Shown here: positions 17,398 to 24,992 of the stretch, one piece after another | How the letters are laid out: each line of letters opens with the position of its first letter | Position numbering within the stretch: the stretch's first letter is position 1 | Source of the DNA: Streptomyces sp. BHT-5-2 | GTDB taxonomy: Bacteria; Actinomycetota; Actinomycetes; Streptomycetales; Streptomycetaceae | Length of the DNA: 64,000 nucleotides | Reading direction: 5' to 3' | NCBI RefSeq assembly: GCF_019774615.1 | Contig: NZ_CP081497.1 | Location: 434,001 to 498,000 of the forward strand | Translations under genes and position numbers: made by a program | The notes under the pieces: model-generated | Database searches by the model: none | What the model was told of the DNA's origin: nothing | The model's input: only the letters and a program-made list of their open reading frames with translations

Positions 17398-19101
17398 CTA
17401 CTGTCCTACCCGTCCCGGTTGCAGCGTTTTGGTGAACAACACCTCGCCTCCCTCCTGACGCAGTCGCACCGTCAACTCCCCGCTTCCCCCGTCGATATCG
17501 ACCTCGCCGAAATACTGCGGACTCTCCGCCGGGGAGACGTTCGCACGGTCCGGTGCCTTGATGAACGGCTGAGCCGGCCCGAATGTTCCATCGAGCTTCA
17601 CGGCCGGGAACCCGCCCGCGGACAGCGGCCCGGACACGAACTCCCAGAACGGCTCGAAGTCCTTGAACGCCGCCCGCTCGGGCGCGTAGTGCTGCGCCGA
17701 GGTGTAGTGCACGTCCGCCGTCAGCCACAGGGTGCCGGTGATCCGCCGGTGCTTGATGTGCCGCAGCAGCTCGGCGATCTGCAGCTCCCGCCCCAGCGGC
17801 GCGCCCGGGTCGCCCTGCGCCACCGCCTCGAAGTCCGCCGGGCCGTCCGTGACGACCAGCCCCAGCGGCATGTCCGCGGCGATCACCTTCCACACCGCCC
17901 GCGACCGCGACAGCTCCCGCTTGAGCCAGCGCAGCTGCTCGGCGCCCAGGATGCCCTGCGGGTCCGCGGTCTGCCGGTCGGGGGAGTTGGCGTTGCGGTA
18001 ACGGCGCATGTCTAGCACGAAGACGTCCAGCAGCGGCCCGTGCCGCAGCACGCGGTACACCCGTCCGCCCCCGCTGCCGGCGTCCCCCGGGCGGGCGGTT
18101 CCCCCACCGTCCGGCCGGAGCGTCCGGACCGGGAAGTACTCCCCGAACGCGCGCAGCGCCCGCGCCGAGAGCACGTCGACGTCCTTGACGCGGTACCGGT
18201 CGTCGTCCAACAGCTGGCCCGGGTACCAGTTGTTGTGCACCTCGTGGTCGTCCCACTGGATGATCGTCGGCACCTGGGCGTTGAACCGGCGCAGGTTCTC
18301 GTCCAGCAGGTTGTAGCGGAACGCACCCCGGAACTCCGCCAGCGTCTCGGCGACCTTGGACTTCTCCTCCGTCGTCACGTTCCGCCAGATCCGGCCGTCG
18401 GGCAGCGTCACCCGCTCCGTGATCGGGTTGTCGGCGTAGATGTTGTCGCCGCTGCACAGGAAGAAGTCCGGGTCCCGGCGCTGCATGTCCTCGTAGACGC
18501 GGTAGCCGCCTCGTTGGGGGTTGATGCCCCAGCCCTGCCCGGCCAGGTCCCCCGACCACAGGAATCTCACGCTCTCCCGGCGCCCGCCACCGCCCCGGCC
18601 GGACTCTCCCCCAGACTCCGTCCGGGGGGACCCCCATCGCGAGGCCCCTGATGCATTGCGCCGCTCGGGCGCGGTGCGGAACGTGCCGGCCGCCGGCTCG
18701 CCCGTGTGCTCCGGGTGGTCGGGGTCGGCCAGCAGCACCCGGTAGTGGATCTGCTCCCCGGCCGGCAGTCCGTGCAGCGCGGTCACGCCGGTGAAGTCCG
18801 TGCCGGGCCCCAGCAACGGCCCCTGCCACGTACGGGCGTTGCGGAACGACTCGGTGGCCGCGGTCTGCACCACCATCCGGGCCGGCCGGTCGGACCGCAC
18901 CCACACCAGGCCGGACGACGCGGTCACGTCTCCGGCCTGCACTCCCCAGGAGGCGCGGGGCCGTCCGCCGCGCACCAGTGCCGGCGCGGCCACCGCCGGC
19001 GCGGCCCCGGCCACCGCGGGCAGCGCCAGCGCCGCGGACCCCGCCGCCGCGCCCTGAAGGAGCGACCGCCGCCCGAATTCGCCGCCGGAACTCCGCACCA
19101 T
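17398..19101 (-). CDS. phoD: PhoD-family alkaline phosphatase/phosphodiesterase, Tat-exported
   Basis: 567 residues. The Tat signal is FGRRSLLQGAAAGSAALAL (about 9-27) with a cleavage region around VAAPALVRG. Metallophosphoesterase motifs: RFLWSGDLAGQGWG, FFLCSGDNIYADNP, IIQWDDHEVHNNWYPG, and LWLTADVHYTSAQHY. PhoD enzymes release phosphate from diesters and teichoic acids outside the cell using Ca/Fe. GGAGG lies 6 nt before ATG 19101. An in-frame GC palindrome (18605-18635) adds residues around 155-166 that have no counterpart in my memory of PhoD homologues. A three-unit PHO box lies upstream, predicting PhoP control under phosphate limitation. Confidence 0.94.
   Translation of the reverse strand: MVRSSGGEFGRRSLLQGAAAGSAALALPAVAGAAPAVAAPALVRGGRPRASWGVQAGDVTASSGLVWVRSDRPARMVVQTAATESFRNARTWQGPLLGPGTDFTGVTALHGLPAGEQIHYRVLLADPDHPEHTGEPAAGTFRTAPERRNASGASRWGSPRTESGGESGRGGGGRRESVRFLWSGDLAGQGWGINPQRGGYRVYEDMQRRDPDFFLCSGDNIYADNPITERVTLPDGRIWRNVTTEEKSKVAETLAEFRGAFRYNLLDENLRRFNAQVPTIIQWDDHEVHNNWYPGQLLDDDRYRVKDVDVLSARALRAFGEYFPVRTLRPDGGGTARPGDAGSGGGRVYRVLRHGPLLDVFVLDMRRYRNANSPDRQTADPQGILGAEQLRWLKRELSRSRAVWKVIAADMPLGLVVTDGPADFEAVAQGDPGAPLGRELQIAELLRHIKHRRITGTLWLTADVHYTSAQHYAPERAAFKDFEPFWEFVSGPLSAGGFPAVKLDGTFGPAQPFIKAPDRANVSPAESPQYFGEVDIDGGSGELTVRLRQEGGEVLFTKTLQPGRVGQ
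18605..18635. repeat. Miniature palindromic element inside phoD
   Basis: A hairpin of CCCCCAGAC (18608-18616) and GTCCGGGGG (18620-18628) is followed by GACCCCC. It lies in frame inside phoD. It shares the G5/C5-flanked hairpin layout of elements at 36260-36300 and 52364-52394. Confidence 0.65.
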
Positions 19102-19152
19102 CTCGTACCTCCGTGCTGCACCCGATCTGGTCACGTCCCCGTTCGTATCGCC

Positions 19153-19185
19153 ACCCGGTGCCCTGCGGGCGAACTCCCGGTGAAC
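19153..19185 (-). promoter_or_regulatory. PHO box upstream of phoD (three 11-bp direct repeats)
   Basis: Reading the minus strand, three consecutive 11-mers are GTTCACCGGGA, GTTCGCCCGCA and GGGCACCGGGT. Streptomyces PhoP binds direct repeats of 11 bp with GTTCACC-like cores. The box ends 52 bp upstream of the phoD start, where a PhoP-activated promoter should be. Confidence 0.8.
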
Positions 19186-19310
19186 TCCGACCGCATGACT
19201 CCGGATCGGACCAGCGTCGCAGGACCATCGACCGATGGCCAGGCACCGCACCCAACCCCTACGGTCCGATAACGCGCCGCCGCCCGGCGGCCCTACGGAA
19301 GGCGACACCC

Positions 19311-19733
19311 ATGCCCGGCCTCGGCACCGCATCCCTCCGCCTCGCCCGCCCGTCCCGCGACCTGGCCGCCGCCGGCCGTTTCTGGCGGGACGGGCTGGGC
19401 CTGCGCGAGCTCCACCGCCACACCTCCGAGGCCGGCGAGCACTCCCTCCTGATGCTCGGCCTGCCGGACGCCACCTGGCACCTGGAGCTGACCCTCGACC
19501 CCACGGGCGCGCTCCACCCGACACCCACCCCGGACGACCTGCTCGTCCTCTATCTGGCCGGGCCCGTCCCCGACGACCTCGTCGCCCGGCTGGAGCGCTG
19601 CGGCGGCACCCGCGTCCCCGCCCACAACCCCTACTGGGACGAGTGGGGCGTCACCGTCGAGGACCCGGACGGCTACCGCCTCGTCCTGTCCACCCGCGAC
19701 TGGAACAACGCCCGGGCCCTGGCCACCTCTTGA
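19311..19733 (+). CDS. VOC-superfamily (glyoxalase-like) protein
   Basis: 140 residues with the two beta-alpha-beta-beta-beta modules of the vicinal-oxygen-chelate fold: TASLRLARPSRDLAAAGRFW RDGLG at the N-terminus, then EWGVTVEDPDGYRLVLSTRD at the C-terminus. ATG 19311 is preceded by GAAGG. VOC proteins include dioxygenases, isomerases and resistance proteins. The ligand set is not diagnostic here, so no reaction is assigned. It lies 122 bp upstream of the ECF sigma factor on the same strand, so it may be a target or partner of that factor. Confidence 0.82.
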   Translation: MPGLGTASLRLARPSRDLAAAGRFWRDGLGLRELHRHTSEAGEHSLLMLGLPDATWHLELTLDPTGALHPTPTPDDLLVLYLAGPVPDDLVARLERCGGTRVPAHNPYWDEWGVTVEDPDGYRLVLSTRDWNNARALATS

Positions 19734-19855
19734 GGCCCTGCGCGCCCGCCCGTACACCGAAGCCTGCGCGGCCCGACCCCGCCGCCCGCCAGGGGAACGC
19801 CCGCCCGGCGGCAATCGCGCTGGACAACGCGCGCACCGGCCGCTGGGATGGGACG

Positions 19856-20755
19856 GTGCCGACCGATCCCGCCGCCGACGCCACCGAAGTCTTCGAAGCC
19901 CACCGCCCGTTGCTCCACGGCGTGGCCTACCGCATGCTCGGCCGGGTGGCCGACGCCGAGGACGTCGTCCAGGACGCCTGGCTGCGCTGGTCCGCCGCCG
20001 ACCGGGCCGAGGTGCGCGAACCGCGCGCCTATCTCGTCCGGGTCACCACCCGGCTGGCCGTCGACCGGCTCCGCCAGGTGCAGTCGCGCCGCGAGTCCTA
20101 CGTCGGGCCCTGGCTGCCGGAACCGCTCGTCACCGACGTCCTGGCCCCCGGCCGGCCCGCCCCGGACGGCGCGGAGCAGGCGGCGCTCGCCGAGACCGTC
20201 ACCTTCGCCTTCCTCGTCGTCATGGAGGCGCTCTCCCCGTTGGAGCGCGCGGTGTTCGTGCTGCGCGAGGCGTTCGGCTACCCGTACGCGGAGATCGCCA
20301 CCGTACTGGAGCGCAGCGAGGCCGCGGTGCGCCAACTGGCCGGGCGGGCCCGCCGCCATGTGGAGGAGGGCCGGCCGCGGTTCGACGTCGACCCGGACCG
20401 GCAGCGGGAGTTGACCGTACGGTTCCTGTCCGCCGCCGCCGGCGGCGACCTCGCCGGGCTGCTCGACCTCCTCGCGACGGACGCCCGGCTGGTCGGGGAC
20501 AGCGGCGGCAAGGCCAAGGCCCCGCTGCGGATCATCGACGCGCCGGACAAGATCGCCCGGTTCCTCATCGGCGTCGTCCGGATCTCCCCGGCGGACCTGG
20601 AACTGAGCTTCCTGGAGATCAACGGCGGTATCGCCCTGCTCACCCGCCTCGGCGGCACCCCGGACTCGGTCTTCCAACTCGCCATCCGGGACGGCCGGAT
20701 CGAGACGGTCTACGTCCTCCGCAACCCCGACAAACTGGCGTCACTGGCCCACTAG
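19856..20755 (+). CDS. ECF sigma factor, SigJ/ECF41-like with SnoaL-type C-terminus
   Basis: 299 residues. Sigma region 2 (about 10-75: HGVAYRMLGRVADAEDVVQD, VTTRLAVDRLRQ) and region 4 (about 120-175: LSPLERAVFVLREAFGYPYA, RSEAAVRQLAGRARRHVEEG) are followed by a roughly 110-residue SnoaL-like domain (DPDRQRELTVRFLSAAAGGD). In ECF41 factors this domain replaces an anti-sigma factor and contains a DGGGK motif; here it reads DSGGKAKA. GTG 19856 is chosen for domain length. No carboxymuconolactone-decarboxylase/oxidoreductase/epimerase partner, usual for ECF41, adjoins it. Its stop codon lies within a 25-bp terminator stem. Confidence 0.88.
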   Translation: MPTDPAADATEVFEAHRPLLHGVAYRMLGRVADAEDVVQDAWLRWSAADRAEVREPRAYLVRVTTRLAVDRLRQVQSRRESYVGPWLPEPLVTDVLAPGRPAPDGAEQAALAETVTFAFLVVMEALSPLERAVFVLREAFGYPYAEIATVLERSEAAVRQLAGRARRHVEEGRPRFDVDPDRQRELTVRFLSAAAGGDLAGLLDLLATDARLVGDSGGKAKAPLRIIDAPDKIARFLIGVVRISPADLELSFLEINGGIALLTRLGGTPDSVFQLAIRDGRIETVYVLRNPDKLASLAH

Positions 20756-20810
20756 GGCGCTTCTGACGGATCTCCGCGGCGTCCACGGAGATCCGTCAGA
20801 AGCGCCCTAG
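20752..20810. terminator. Perfect 25-bp bidirectional terminator containing both stop codons
   Basis: Arms 20752-20776 and 20786-20810 are perfectly complementary over 25 bp with a 9-base loop. The sigJ-like TAG (20753-20755) lies in the left arm and the TGA of the converging racemase gene (20796-20798) in the right arm. This is clearly a shared terminator. Confidence 0.92.
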
Positions 20811-21443
20811 CCGGGCGGCGGCCCGCAGGCCGCTCCGTGGGCTCGCCAGCACCGGAACCCCGTCGTCCGCGAAGCGCTCGGCGGCCGGGGCCATGGACGC
20901 CTGCGCCAGGACGAGCACGTCGGCCCCGCCGGCCTCCCGCACCCGCCGCACCTCGTCGACGACCGCCGCCAGGCTGCCCTCCTGGTCCCCGGCCGTGAAC
21001 CGCTCCCAGGCGTCCGGCACGAGCACGGTGCGCACGCGCGCCGTCCGCCCGGCGCGGCGGGCCTCGTCGGCGATCAGCTCCGTGGTGGGCGCCAGGGTGC
21101 TCTCCACCGAGGCGAGGACCGCGATCCGGGGGCCGGTGGCGACGGCCTCCGCGGCCATCGGCCGGTCGACCCGCAACACCGGCACGCCCAGCGCCGGTCC
21201 GGCCGTCTCGGCCACCGTGCCCAGCGTCGAGCAGGTGCACAGCACCGCCCCGGCCCCGGCGCGCACCAACGCGCCCAGCTCCCCGGCGACCTCCTCCGCG
21301 ACCGCGTCGGGCCCCGACTCCCTTGCCGCGGCCAGGAGTTCCGGCCGCACCAGATGCCGCAGCGGAAGCCCGGGGGCGTCCGTGTCGCGCAGCGCGTCGA
21401 AGACGGGGACATGGACCGGCGAGGTGTGCAGCAGAGCGAGCAT
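20796..21443 (-). CDS. Aspartate/glutamate racemase-family protein
   Basis: 215 residues. The fold is indicated by MLALLHTSPVHVPVFDALRD at the start, AVLCTCSTLGTVAET carrying the first active-site cysteine region, and IAVLASVESTLAPTTELI between the lobes. The family normally has a second catalytic cysteine in the C-terminal lobe (GCTE-like); here the equivalent reads VLVLAQASMAP with no Cys. A two-base racemase mechanism is therefore doubtful; isomerase, decarboxylase or lyase chemistry is possible. ATG 21443 starts at the conserved first strand; a TTG at 21536 is an unlikely alternative. It shares its upstream region with the GntR gene. Confidence 0.8.
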   Translation of the reverse strand: MLALLHTSPVHVPVFDALRDTDAPGLPLRHLVRPELLAAARESGPDAVAEEVAGELGALVRAGAGAVLCTCSTLGTVAETAGPALGVPVLRVDRPMAAEAVATGPRIAVLASVESTLAPTTELIADEARRAGRTARVRTVLVPDAWERFTAGDQEGSLAAVVDEVRRVREAGGADVLVLAQASMAPAAERFADDGVPVLASPRSGLRAAARLGRF

Positions 21444-21740
21444 CCCAGGAGGGTAGCGCCCGTTCAGGAGCCGGGTGACGGACGGGTGAAGCCTCGGTGA
21501 GCGGGCGGAATCGATGGGCGAATTGGTCTTGACCAAGGGTGGGGGCAGTCATATCGTCGGGATACTGCAACAACCTTTAATAAAGAAGCGCTCAATATTC
21601 GGTGCGCGTGCGGGCCGGCCGACGGCAGCGGTCCGTGTGCGGACCCGAGGGCGCGGCGACCCGAGCGCGGGCCGTCACATTCGGGGCCCGCACGCGGGCC
21701 GTACGTCACCGGGTCCGGATGCGGGCCCGCGGCTTTGGGG
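21444..21740. other. Divergent intergenic region between racemase-like and GntR genes
   Basis: 297 bp without a supported gene. It carries the dre-like palindrome at 21523-21536 and an unusually AT-rich stretch (about 21570-21600), the best candidate for promoter elements in this region. Confidence 0.55.
21523..21536. promoter_or_regulatory. dre-like operator for a HutC/GntR regulator
   Basis: TTGGTC-TT-GACCAA is a perfect 6+2+6 palindrome. It resembles the DasR responsive element (TGGTCTAGACCA) and other HutC-subfamily GntR sites. It lies 80 bp upstream of the racemase-like start and 205 bp upstream of the GntR start. Confidence 0.65.
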
Positions 21741-22487
21741 GTGGGGACCACGCAGCTCGAAACGGCTCCGGAGCCCAAGTACTGGCATCTGAGGACCGTG
21801 CTCAGCGACGCGCTGGACACCGAGTTCGCGGTCGGCGAGGTGCTGCCCAACGAGCGGGAACTGGCGGCCCGTTTCGGCGTCGCCCGGGCCACGCTCCGGC
21901 AGGCGCTCGAACAGCTGGAGCTGGAGGGCAGACTCCAGCGTCGCCGCGGTGTCGGCACCACCGTCGCACCGCCGCGGGTAGGCGTCGCCGTCGCCCCCGC
22001 CCGGCACACCTGGCCCGGCGCCGTCGGCGACGACTGGCAGCCGGTGGCCGCCGGCGAGTCGGACACGGTGCCGTCGGCGGTGGCCCGTCTGCTGGAGACC
22101 GTCCCCGGCGAGGCGGTCCACATCGTGCGCCGCAGCCGGGTCTCGGCGGGCCGGCCGGTCGCCGCCGAGCTGCTCTATGTCCGGGCCGACGCGGTTCCCG
22201 GCCCCGCCGTGGCGGCCGTCGCCGACCCGGCCGCCCGGGCCCGCGCCGTGCTGCAGGCCCTCCAGGAGCTCGATCTGGACGGCCAGGAGCGCACCGTCGA
22301 GCTGGGCTCGGCCCGCGCCGAGGACGCCAAGCAGCTGGACCGGCTGCCCGGTTCTCCCGTCCTCGTCGTCACCACGCGCTATGTCTCCCAGGGCCGGGCC
22401 ACCGCCGTCGCGGTCTCCACCTACCGCGCCGACACCTGCCGGCTCACCTTCGGTGAGCGCGAGGCGGAACCCGTGCTCGCCGGCTGA
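21741..22487 (+). CDS. GntR-family regulator, HutC/UTRA type
   Basis: 248 residues. The N-terminal winged helix (PKYWHLRTVLSDALDTEFAV, LPNERELAARFGVARATLRQ, EQLELEGRLQRRRGVGT) is typical GntR. The C-terminal part (about 100-240, VHIVRRSRVSAGRPVAAELL, VLVVTTRYVSQGRATAVAVS) is a UTRA-like effector domain, usually binding sugar phosphates or histidine-pathway ligands. GTG 21741 gives the conserved start; TTG 21735 is possible. It is not DasR itself, whose N-terminus differs, but the upstream dre-like palindrome suggests self-regulation or cross-talk. It converges on a ROK gene. Confidence 0.88.
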   Translation: MGTTQLETAPEPKYWHLRTVLSDALDTEFAVGEVLPNERELAARFGVARATLRQALEQLELEGRLQRRRGVGTTVAPPRVGVAVAPARHTWPGAVGDDWQPVAAGESDTVPSAVARLLETVPGEAVHIVRRSRVSAGRPVAAELLYVRADAVPGPAVAAVADPAARARAVLQALQELDLDGQERTVELGSARAEDAKQLDRLPGSPVLVVTTRYVSQGRATAVAVSTYRADTCRLTFGEREAEPVLAG

Positions 22488-22590
22488 CGGGCCTCGCTGT
22501 ATGTGCGGTGCCGCCCTGCGCGGTTCCGCACGGCGTCGCCCCTGTTCTTCCGCGCTTCGCGGTGCGGGGCCCGGTACCGGGGCGCGCGGT

Positions 22591-23751
22591 TCAGTGCCGT
22601 CGCCCCGTCACCGTCCCTTCCACGGCGAAGAGTTCGCCCTCCACGTGGTCCAGCGCCAGCCGTAGCGCCCCGGTGGCGATCGCGGCCGGTCCCAGCCGCG
22701 ACAGCACGACCTCCGGCGGGCGCAGGCAGTAGCGCGCCAACTCCCGGCGCAGCGGCCCGAGAACGCCCGCCAGCCCCGATGCCCAGCCGCCGATCACCAC
22801 CAGCTCCGGATCCAGGGCCAGCACCAGCGCCGCAACATCGTGCACCAGCCGTCGGAGGAAGCGGTCCACTGCCTCCCGCGCCTGCCCGTCCCCGTCCCGG
22901 GCCGCCGCGAACACCGCCGCCACCTGCGCCTCGTCCAGCGGGTGCAGTGGCTCCCCGGTCGTGGACAGCAGCGTCTCCGGCGTGGCCTCCCGGCCCAGCA
23001 GGTGCAGCGCGCCGATCTCCCCGGCCGCGCCGCCGAAGCCGCGGTGCAGTCGCCCGCCGATCAGCGATCCGGCCCCGGGACTCAGTCCGGCCAGCACGAA
23101 CACCACGTCGTCGGAGTCGGTGGCCGCGCCCTGCCAGTGCTCGGCCACCGCCGCCGCGTTGGCGTCGTTCTCCACCAGGACCGGGCAGCGGAACGAGCGC
23201 CGCAGCCGCTCGCCGAGCGGCAGTCCCGTCCAGCCGGGGAGCGCGGTGCCCAGCCGGACGGTGCCGTCCGCCTCCATGATGCCCGGGCCGGCCACTCCGA
23301 CCGCCCGCAGCGAACTGCGGGCCACGCCCGCGTGCCGCAGCAGGTCGGCCACCATGGTCCGCACCCGCTCCAGCCGCTCCTCGGCCGGCGCGGTCTCCGC
23401 CACCGCGCGCTGTGCCGACTCCCGCACCCGCCCACTGAGGTCGGACAGCAGTGCCGCGACGCGGTGCGGTCCGATCTCGATGCCCAGCAGATGACCGGCC
23501 TCGGTGCGGAAGCGGAACCGGCGGGCCGGACGGCCCTGCCGCCGCGCCTCGCCCTCCTCGGCGGGCACCTCGGCCACCAGTCCGGTCTCGACGAGCCCCT
23601 CGATCACGCCCTCGACCGTCGGCCGGGACAGTCCGGTCACCTGGACGAGGTCGGTGAGCGTGGGGGAGTCCGCGGCGCGCAGCGCGTGCAGCACCACCGC
23701 GGAGTTGATCCGTCGCAGCAGGGAGGGGTCCCCGCCGGTGAGCCGACCCAA
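22591..23751 (-). CDS. ROK-family transcriptional regulator
   Basis: 386 residues. The N-terminal winged HTH (LLRRINSAVVLHALRAADSP, TDLVQVTGLSRPTVEGVIEG) is followed by a ROK sugar-kinase-like domain: GHLLGIEIGPHRVAALLSD, VENDANAAAVAEHW, GGRLHRGFGGAAGEIGALHL. The zinc motif of NagC/Mlc-type ROK proteins (CxCGxxGCxE) is absent; after GEIG the sequence is ALHLLGREA. A TTG start at 23751 is supported by GAGGAG upstream and the conserved MGRLTGGDPSLLRRIN beginning. It probably senses a sugar. The neighbouring GntR/UTRA regulator with a dre-like site points to carbohydrate control, which is inference. Confidence 0.9.
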   Translation of the reverse strand: MGRLTGGDPSLLRRINSAVVLHALRAADSPTLTDLVQVTGLSRPTVEGVIEGLVETGLVAEVPAEEGEARRQGRPARRFRFRTEAGHLLGIEIGPHRVAALLSDLSGRVRESAQRAVAETAPAEERLERVRTMVADLLRHAGVARSSLRAVGVAGPGIMEADGTVRLGTALPGWTGLPLGERLRRSFRCPVLVENDANAAAVAEHWQGAATDSDDVVFVLAGLSPGAGSLIGGRLHRGFGGAAGEIGALHLLGREATPETLLSTTGEPLHPLDEAQVAAVFAAARDGDGQAREAVDRFLRRLVHDVAALVLALDPELVVIGGWASGLAGVLGPLRRELARYCLRPPEVVLSRLGPAAIATGALRLALDHVEGELFAVEGTVTGRRH

Positions 23752-23910
23752 CGTCCGTCTCCTCGCCTCGCGTGTCTGGCGGATCGTAGCCGGTCAGCGG
23801 GTGTGCGGCGAGCCCTGAGAGCCCCGTGGGCGCCGGATGCCGGGCGGTCCGCGGGGGCCGAAGCGGAACGCGCACGGCCAATTGTCGGACCCCAGCGGTT
23901 TACTGACGGT

Positions 23911-24402
23911 ATGACGACAGAACCGACCCGTGATCCGCGGCCCGATCCGTCCGGCGGGCCGCCCGCCGTCCTTGCCGCCCGGCTCGATGCCTTACGCGTC
24001 CGCCCCTTCCCGGAGCGGACGGAGCACACCGCGGCCGGCACGAGCGGACCGGGCTTCCATGTGGCGCGCCTGTGGGCGACCGGCCCGCTGTGGGACGCGG
24101 ACCCGGCGGACGCCGCGGCCGCCCGCGAGAGCTGCGTCGAGGAACTCGCCGCACTGGTCGCGGTGGTGTCTTTACGCCGTGGCGACCCCGTGGTCCACGA
24201 GCTCGCCGAAGCCCTGGAGCGGAGCGCCATGGGCCTGCCCGTCCCACCGCCGCTGGCGCTGCTCGCCGGGCTGGTGCCGCGGCTGTACGCCTGGCCGGAC
24301 GGCCGCCGCTGGTTCGCGGTCGGCGCGGGCCGGGCCGGAGACGGCCAGCCGCACCAGATACTGGCCGCCATGGCGGACGGGCCGCTGCCGGGGAGCGGAT
24401 GA
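23911..24402 (+). CDS. Conserved hypothetical protein
   Basis: 163 residues beginning MTTEPTRDPRPDPSGG. I do not recognise a family. It is soluble, with a Pro-rich N-terminus, a central helical part (ESCVEELAALVAVVSLRRGD, HELAEALERSAMGLPVPPPL) and a C-terminal RLYAWPDGRRWFAVGAGRAG. ATG 23911 fits because coding bias begins there. It converges on the mug gene with a 29-bp gap and is divergent from the ROK gene (160 bp between starts). Confidence 0.75.
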   Translation: MTTEPTRDPRPDPSGGPPAVLAARLDALRVRPFPERTEHTAAGTSGPGFHVARLWATGPLWDADPADAAAARESCVEELAALVAVVSLRRGDPVVHELAEALERSAMGLPVPPPLALLAGLVPRLYAWPDGRRWFAVGAGRAGDGQPHQILAAMADGPLPGSG

Positions 24403-24431
24403 CCATGCGGCCGGTGCACGCCCGCCGCGGG

Positions 24432-24980
24432 TCAGGAGTCGGCGAACGCCGCGGTGCGCAGCCGGCCGTACTCCTCCGCCATGGTCGCCAGCGTCCAATG
24501 GGCGTTCAAGCCACTGGGGTTGGGCAGCGCCCAGACGCGGGTGGCACCCAGGGTGCGCTCCTGCGGGCCGATCGCGGCGCGCTTGTCGTCGAACGCGACG
24601 CGGTAGGCCGTCACGCCGGCGACCGCGAGCCAGTGCGGCCGGAACCGGGCCACCTTCTCGGCCAGCAGCCGGCCGCCCTCGCGGTACTCCTCCGCGGTCA
24701 GCTCGTCGGCCCGCGCGGTCGGCCGGGCCACGACGTTGGTGATGCCCAGCCCGTGGTCGAGCAGTTCGCCCTGCTCGGCGGGGCGGAACAGCCGGGGCGT
24801 GAAGCCGGCCGCGTGCAGGACGGGCCAGAAGCGGTTGCCGGGGCGGGCGAAGTGGTGCCCGGTGACCGCCGTCATCAGTCCGGGGTTGATGCCGCAGAAG
24901 AGCACCCGCAGCCCGCCCGCCACGACGTCGGGGACGACGCGGTCGCGGGCGGCCTCCAGTTCCTCAGGGGTGAAGCGCAT
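24432..24980 (-). CDS. mug: G/U mismatch-specific DNA glycosylase (MUG/TDG family)
   Basis: 182 residues; removes uracil or thymine from G:U/G:T mismatches. The family signature FCGINPGLMTAVTGHHFARP GNRFWPVL (residues about 28-55) contains the catalytic Asn in GINPG. The C-terminal minor-groove loop is NPSGLNAHW. ATG 24980 lies 12 bp downstream of the purB stop, so it is likely co-transcribed with purB. Size is normal for the family. Confidence 0.93.
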   Translation of the reverse strand: MRFTPEELEAARDRVVPDVVAGGLRVLFCGINPGLMTAVTGHHFARPGNRFWPVLHAAGFTPRLFRPAEQGELLDHGLGITNVVARPTARADELTAEEYREGGRLLAEKVARFRPHWLAVAGVTAYRVAFDDKRAAIGPQERTLGATRVWALPNPSGLNAHWTLATMAEEYGRLRTAAFADS

Positions 24981-24992
24981 GTCGGCTCCGGG

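Noticed and set aside
15911..19255. One long frame that appears to join upstream sequence to the ACT-GNAT protein
   Set aside because: Residues before ATG 17314 are antisense-like phoD sequence in another frame; coding bias and domains begin at 17314.
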